Assembly: GCA_029783825.1 (NCBI GenBank)
Contig: JAREIK010000801.1
Span: 10,630,391 to 10,694,390, forward strand
Direction of reading: 5' to 3'
Source: Sapria himalayana
Lineage: Eukaryota; Streptophyta; Magnoliopsida; Malpighiales; Rafflesiaceae
Length of the DNA: 64,000 bases
Shown here one piece after another: positions 58,440-64,000 of the stretch. The position numbers and the translations under genes are program-made. Positions within the stretch are counted from its first letter, which is position 1. Each line of letters opens with the position of its first letter. Below the pieces are notes generated by a model. The model was not told the DNA's origin, did not search any database, and saw only the letters and a list, made by a program, of their open reading frames with translations.

Positions 58440-60313
58440 ATTTTGGACTCTACAATTGTTGAGCTTGGGGTAAAGGTATTATAGCTTATACTAATGGTTC
58501 GACATGGCTTGGTGGAAATGCAATCATTTAATAATGGTAATGGTTGCATAAAAAAATTTGATGTATTAGTTTCTAAGAAAATTAACTAAGCAGTGAGATT
58601 TATGAGGCTGAATCTTTTATAATTTTTTTTTGTTGATTCTTTATATATTTTAATGAGTGAGGAAGAGAAGACATGATCAAATTGATTATTATGATGATTT
58701 TTTTAATTAAAAATTTGAAGGATTTTAGGATAATCAGTATCATGTAGATTTATTTTTAGGCTGTAAATCGTAGGATTCATAGGTTCACTTGTAGGAAAAG
58801 CATATTAAATTATTATAATTTAGAAAAATATATAATAACTAATAAATTTATATAATATAATGTCGTGGTATTCATTATGTCTGATATTTAAATTAATCAT
58901 GATGATACATTTTTTGTATACTTCATTACTCTCTATGCATCTTAATAAAAAGATTTTATAATTTTCATAGATTTTTTATTCTTATGATAAATCTGTCATA
59001 TATGAGTTAATGATGAGAATCTTTAAAGATCATTATATTAAAAATAAGATATATAGTATTATATTTGATAATGATTATAATAATAAAATAGTAATTAACA
59101 TGTTTGTTAGGATCATTAAAGTTGAGCTATTACAATATATGTTTTATGTTAGATGTATGTTACATTATTAACATGTTATTATTAGTGGGGATGCAAATTA
59201 TTTTTATTATTAAAAAAAGTACGTAACTCACTAAAATATCTTTTTACGCATAATAGACAATATGATTTTGATAGTCTCTGTTTATCTCATGATCTAAAGA
59301 AGAAATTTTAAATGAATATGAGATATTGTTGAAATTATATTTATCTATGCTGGAGTTATTTGTTGGATACGAACATGTCATATTTGATTATGTCAATATT
59401 AAGAGTGGCATTTATTATTGATTACGGAGATTGATATAAGAATTTTATTTATAAAATTTCTAAAAATTTTTTGTGGTATGAAAAATGTGTGTTTATTTTC
59501 TCACTATTTGTATTGCACTCAATTATTTATGTAACATTAATAATATATTTAATAAGTTTAAGGATGACCTAATATTTAGTGATATGGTTATTGTGTTGAA
59601 AATTAAGTACTTAAAATATCGATCTATTATTTTATCTCTTAATTATTTGGCTACTTGCATGGATTCCAGTGTTAAGGTAGGAGTAGAGAATTTATTGACA
59701 TACATACTCTTGTGTATGAACCAAGAACTTCAATTTGAAGGGTATATTTATAAAAAGTTGACTTATTATTTATATATTATGATATTAGGTATGATAGTAG
59801 TTATATCTAGACTTTGAGTATAGACATGTATATTATATTTAGAGATGATAATTTTTTTATTTAGTTATTAAAAGAGAAATGATGGGGTAGACTGTCGAAT
59901 ATGAGCGAACTGTCTTAGTATTTTAGATATTGATTATTGTTTAATTCTATCACATTACAATAACAATAATCTTAGTATTTTATAATGATAAAAATTATGA
60001 GTTCCCTTATCCTGTGCTGTCTAAGATTATATGAGATCTATTGATTTTTTTGGTATCGAGTGTAACATCATAATTTTTTTTAATAGTTTGTATCATTTTA
60101 GATAAGAGATTCAGATTATTGTCAGATATTATTGAGACACTAGTATGTATGAAAGATTGAGAAAATTCAATATTGAGCATTTAGAATCTGGCTGGAATAA
60201 GAATAAAAGAGTTCCTGGTAGATAATAATTCATTGGACTTTGAGGATGTTGTGCCCATTGCTAATGATATTAATAGATACTTATGTGATAATGTTTAGTT
60301 ACATACTTATGCC
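58440..60313 (+). pseudogene. Decayed hAT transposase, copy 1 of tandem array
   Basis: Aligns along 16290-18090 of the hAT element. 58565-58700 corresponds to the region after the BED finger, and 58880-58910 to the Asp-bearing SDIWTS block. 59485-59817 is a 110-codon open segment (MCVYFLTICIALNYLCNI...) matching MCSSVYMPTTCIALRCICNI of the better copy. 60000-60170 is the hATC dimerisation domain. Many C-to-T and G-to-A type differences have made it very AT-rich with multiple stops. It ends in a terminus-like TAAAGGTGTCAAATGGG that starts the next copy. Confidence 0.75.
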
Positions 60314-61487
60314 TAAAGGTGTCAAATGGGCTGGATGGCCCGAGCCTGACATTAGGCATGGCTTGACTTGGTCGTGCCTGGCCCGGCATGACATAGTCCA
60401 GACTTGTGCTCGTGTCCGTGTTGGGCTAGCTCATGGCTCGTGTTGTGTCATGCCGTACTGGGCCACGTGTAGGGCTAGGCATTGCTTGGTATGAGGGCCC
60501 ATGGGCACGCTAATTTGGCATGACTTGAATCGTGGTTTGACTCTGTCCTACCCCGATGCTTGATGCCATGACTCCCAACCCATAGCTTGACAGATCTGAA
60601 ATTTTGTCAGGCTAGTAACCTCTGCTTGACCCGACTCATGGTCTTTTCCTCCCAGCCCTCTAGCCCAATCTCAATATTTCAGAAGTCAAAGCTTCTGGAA
60701 TCAATGACCGTTTGGGTCGGTTCGATGGTCGAACTCGCCAAGTGTCAAAAAAAAAAATCAAATCTCAATTATTGGAATTCATTTCCAATAACTATTAGGC
60801 AGAATCCGATGGCCTCAATGATTCTTGCTGAATTAAAAAAAATCCAAAAAAAATACTTTTATATATTTATAAATTCCTCTTTCCTTGTTTAAATATTTAT
60901 GTTTTCAAAATATAGTCATCTCTCTCTCTCTTTCTCTCTTATAATATATCTCTTTTTGGATTTTGCTTTAATCTTTTGGTTGTCTTTTAGGACTCGAATG
61001 TGGTGTGGATTATGGTGCGCATATGGTACGAACACTAAAAATGCAAAGTTTATATATTCTGCATTATAATTTATGAGTATTTTTTTATTTATTAATTTTT
61101 AAGTTTTTAATTTTAAAATCTTTTTCTAATAATTAAAATTTTAATATTTTATAATGGTAAAAATTATAAGTTCACTTAATCTGTGTTGTCTAAGATGACA
61201 TGATATTTATTGATTTTTTTGGTGTCGAACGTATTATCAGAGTTTATTTTTTTTATAGTCAGTATTATTTTTAGATAAAAGATTTAGATTATGATCAAAT
61301 ATCATTGAGATACTAGTATGTATGAAAGATTGAGAGGATTTAATATAGAAGTATTTAGAATCTAGCTAGAATAAGAACAGAGGAGTTCATGGTAGATGAT
61401 GACTCGTTGGACTTTGAGGATGTTGTGCTCATTGCTAATGATATTAATAGATACTTATGTGATAATGTTCAATTACATACTTATACC
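60314..61487 (+). pseudogene. Decayed hAT element, copy 2 (internally deleted)
   Basis: Starts with the left terminus TAAAGGTGTCAAATGGGCTGG. The left subterminal GC-rich region and 5' leader follow, including GGCAGAATCCGATGGCC as in 15590. It then jumps near 61.13 kb straight to the hATC C-terminus (61150-61400). Most of the transposase is missing. The right end runs into the same terminus sequence again at 61488, giving a unit of 1,174 bp. Confidence 0.72.
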
Positions 61488-64000
61488 TAAAGGTGTCAAA
61501 TGGGCCGGATGGACTCGAGCCTAGCCCGAGACATGGCTTGACTTGGTCATACATGACCCGACACGGCATAGTCCAGACTTATGCTCGTGCATGTGTTGGG
61601 CTGGATCATTGCTCGTGCCGTGTCTTGTCGTGCTTAGGTTTACTAGGTCACGTGTAGGACCAGGCATGACATAGTACGAGGGTCCATGGGCATGCTAATT
61701 TGGCATTACTTGAATCGTGCTTTGACTCTATCCTACCCCGACGCTTGATGCCCTGATGCCCAACCCATAGCTTGACGAATCTGAAAATTTGTCGGGCTAG
61801 TAATCTCTACCTAACTCAACTCGAGGTCTTTTTTTTTAGCCCCCTAGCCCGATCCTAATAGTTTCAAAAGCCAAAGCTTTTGGAATTAATGACTATTTGG
61901 GTCGCTTTGGCCCGTTGAACTGAATAACTGTCCAAAAAAAAATTTAAATCTCAACGGTTGGATTTCATATCAATGACTATTAGGCAGAATCCGATGGCCC
62001 CAAGGATTTTTGTTGAATTAAAAAAAATTAAAAAAATTACTTTTATATATCTATAAATTCTTATCTCATCATTCAAATATTTATGTTTTCAAAATATAGA
62101 TCTTGCTCTCTCTCTTATATTTTCTTTCTCTTGGGATCTTGCTTTAGCTTTTTGGTTTTTTCTTTTAGGACTTGGGTGCGGTGTGGATTATGGTGCATGT
62201 GTGGTACTGACATCAAAAAAGTAAAGTTTACATATTTTGCATTATAATTTGAGTCTTTTTTTATTTATTAATTATTAAGTTTTTAATTTTTAAATTTTTT
62301 TTTGACTACCTTTTTTATAATTTATTAATCAAAATACATTATATAATATATTATAATTTATAAAAATAAAAAATAAAAATGACAAATACTAATTCAAATT
62401 ATGAAAACGAAATTAATTATAAATATAATGAAAATCATACGGAAAGATTTGAGGTAGTCAAAATTTAGCTTCTTCTATCGCTTTGACTCAAACATCTAAA
62501 AAAAAAAGATTTAAAAGAATACTAGTAGTTTGGATTCATTTTAGTATAAAAAAATAAAAAAATATTAGGGCTATCAAAGAAGAATCAACACAGTATAAAT
62601 ATTTTAAAAAAATATTATGCTGTAAGAGTTTGTGTGAGATTGTGCACCTAAAAAGTTATGTTCAATTATGCACTAAAAAATATTGTGTATTAGATCATAA
62701 GCAAATCCAACTTAATGTTGGGTTCTTTGAGGCTGGATCTAATTCAGCTTTAATGTTGACCCCTTTCATATACAACAATGAGTTAGAGATGAAAGACGTG
62801 ATCAAACTGATCGTCATGACGAGTATTTTGATTATGTTTTAGCGTATTTAAGGGTAGTCAGTATCATGCATATTTTTTTTTGTTTACATATCATAGGATT
62901 TTTAGGTCCTATATTTAAGAATAACATACTGAAATACTATAAATTAAAAAAGAAATAATAATTAATGAATTTATGGTATGTCGTGTCTGACATGACATGC
63001 TATAGTATGTTCTGTGTCTGGCATGGGCAGGCCCAGCTCAGCCCGTGGCTTGAAATTCGTTCAAGTTCGGGTCAGTTTGTGTAGGGTCGGGTTGGGTCAA
63101 TTGCAGGGATTCTGGTTAGGTTAAGTTTTTTAAAAAAATATTAGGGTTTTGGGTGGTGTGCTGCTGTGCAGCCATTGCTTGTCGGGCATGTTGAGCTATT
63201 GCCCATCAGGTGTTGCTACATCATCCTTTATTCATGTATTGTTTGATGCAATGTCCCTCGTGTCGTGCCCACGTGTTAGGCATCAGTGCTATGCCTGGTA
63301 CGTCATGTGGGCTGAAAACATTTGGCATGGCACGACATTATTCATGTTGAGAGTGTGCTCAACATGGGCTTGGGCATGACATTGTAGCATGCTGTGCTGG
63401 GCTTCTAGTTGGGGCTAGTATGCCTGGCTCATTTAAAACCTATATGTTCATGTTATTTGATATTTGGACTAGTTATGATGATATATTTTATACATGCTTC
63501 ATTGCCTCATTATGTAGATTTCAAAATGGATGATAAATAAAATAATATTATGATTTTCAAAGATTCTTCATCTTCATGATTGTCTAGTTATTTTTGAGTG
63601 CTTGATAAAAATCTTTAGAGAATATAAAATTTAAAATAAAATATTTAATATCACATTCAATAATATATCTAATAATAAAGTAGTGATTATCATGTTTGTT
63701 ATGAACCTGATAGTAGATTCAATAATATTAGATGTATGTTTCACGTCATTAACCTGATAGTATAAGTATAGATGAAGGTTATTTTCCTCTCTTCATTTTA
63801 GATAATATACGTAACTTGTTAAAATTTTTTCGTATGCCTCGCATATAATAAGAGTTAGGCAATTTTCGTTTGTTTGTAGGTCTAAAGAAGAAATTATAAT
63901 CAAATGTGAGATACTGTTAGAATTACACATATCTTATGTTTGAAATTATTTGTTAGATATTAATACGTGATATTCGACTACGTCAATAGTAAGAGTGACG
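61488..64000 (+). pseudogene. Decayed hAT element, copy 3 (runs off window)
   Basis: Left terminus TAAAGGTGTCAAATGGGCCGG, leader, then the transposase start (ATGACAAATACTAATTC at 62379, matching ATGACAAATACACTTGA at 15992). The region after the BED finger is open at 62630-62842 (VQLCTKKYCVLDHKQIQLNV...). It is interrupted by a ~465 bp GC-rich insert, then continues to GACTACGTCAATAGTAAGAG at the window edge, which matches 17142 closely. Stops and frameshifts throughout. Confidence 0.75.
62982..63445. mobile_element. GC-rich insert within hAT copy 3
   Basis: Flanking sequence matches 16580-16600 and 16600-16640 of the better copy on either side. The insert has GGCATGGCACGAC/CGTGTCTGGCATGGG-type words resembling hAT subterminal repeats. 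No perfect target duplication is seen, so it may be a fragment of a related element or a rearranged end. Confidence 0.45.

Overview
This is an AT-rich stretch of nuclear DNA from a flowering plant, most likely intergenic or intronic. The evidence is eukaryotic: plant LTR retrotransposons of the Ty1/copia and Ty3/gypsy types, CACTA, hAT and PIF/Harbinger DNA transposons, long microsatellites, and one exon-like block with a GT splice donor. I cannot name the species. I saw no bacterial gene, operon, rRNA or CRISPR array. Nearly every long open frame belongs to a transposable element (TE) or to low-complexity sequence.

Layout. (1) 1-8.1 kb: a 4.0 kb PIF/Harbinger element (472-4510, TTA target duplication) sits inside one of two ~0.9-1.1 kb direct repeats that look like the LTRs of a decayed retroelement. 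(2) 8.1-12.1 kb: a ~1.23 kb tandemly duplicated, hairpin-bearing repeat, with a diverged inverted copy near 50 kb. (3) 12,135-45,763: a Ty1/copia element swollen to 33.6 kb. Its 5' LTR holds a 709 bp hAT-type miniature element (12,240-12,948, 8 bp duplication) and an 18.6 kb CACTA element (13,035-31,659, 3 bp duplication). The 3' LTR keeps both empty sites. The CACTA element carries degenerate TNP2 and Transposase_24 genes on the minus strand and three ~1.1 kb repeats with GCN-rich blocks. The middle repeat is split by a 3.3 kb hAT element whose 706-codon transposase frame is broken only by three stop codons. The copia leader-gag-protease segment is triplicated as 2,564 bp direct repeats. Integrase, RT and RNase H follow once.

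(4) 45.8-50.3 kb: a minus-strand gypsy pol remnant and the inverted dispersed repeat. (5) 50.3-54 kb: AT-rich DNA with a small CACTA-like element and CA tracts. (6) 54.0-54.9 kb: the only host-gene candidate, a GC-richer block with a 53-codon first exon. It encodes a signal peptide and resembles the N-terminus of 5'-adenylylsulfate reductase-like (APRL) proteins. No second exon is visible, so the gene is either truncated or has an intron over 9 kb long filled with TEs. (7) 56-64 kb: a copia primer-binding site, an 841 bp non-autonomous hAT element, and a head-to-tail array of decayed hAT copies (~58.4-64.0 kb). These are relatives of the element at 15.4-18.7 kb and are joined by the same odd junction 1,174 bp apart.

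The window reads as a record of insertion order: copia first, then CACTA and the small hAT element into its LTR, then the large hAT into CACTA, with a local triplication after copia had lost function. I found no convincing new enzymatic system. The structurally unusual items are the gag-protease triplication with a templated filler junction, the head-to-tail hAT array, and the GCN-rich tandem repeat captured in CACTA.
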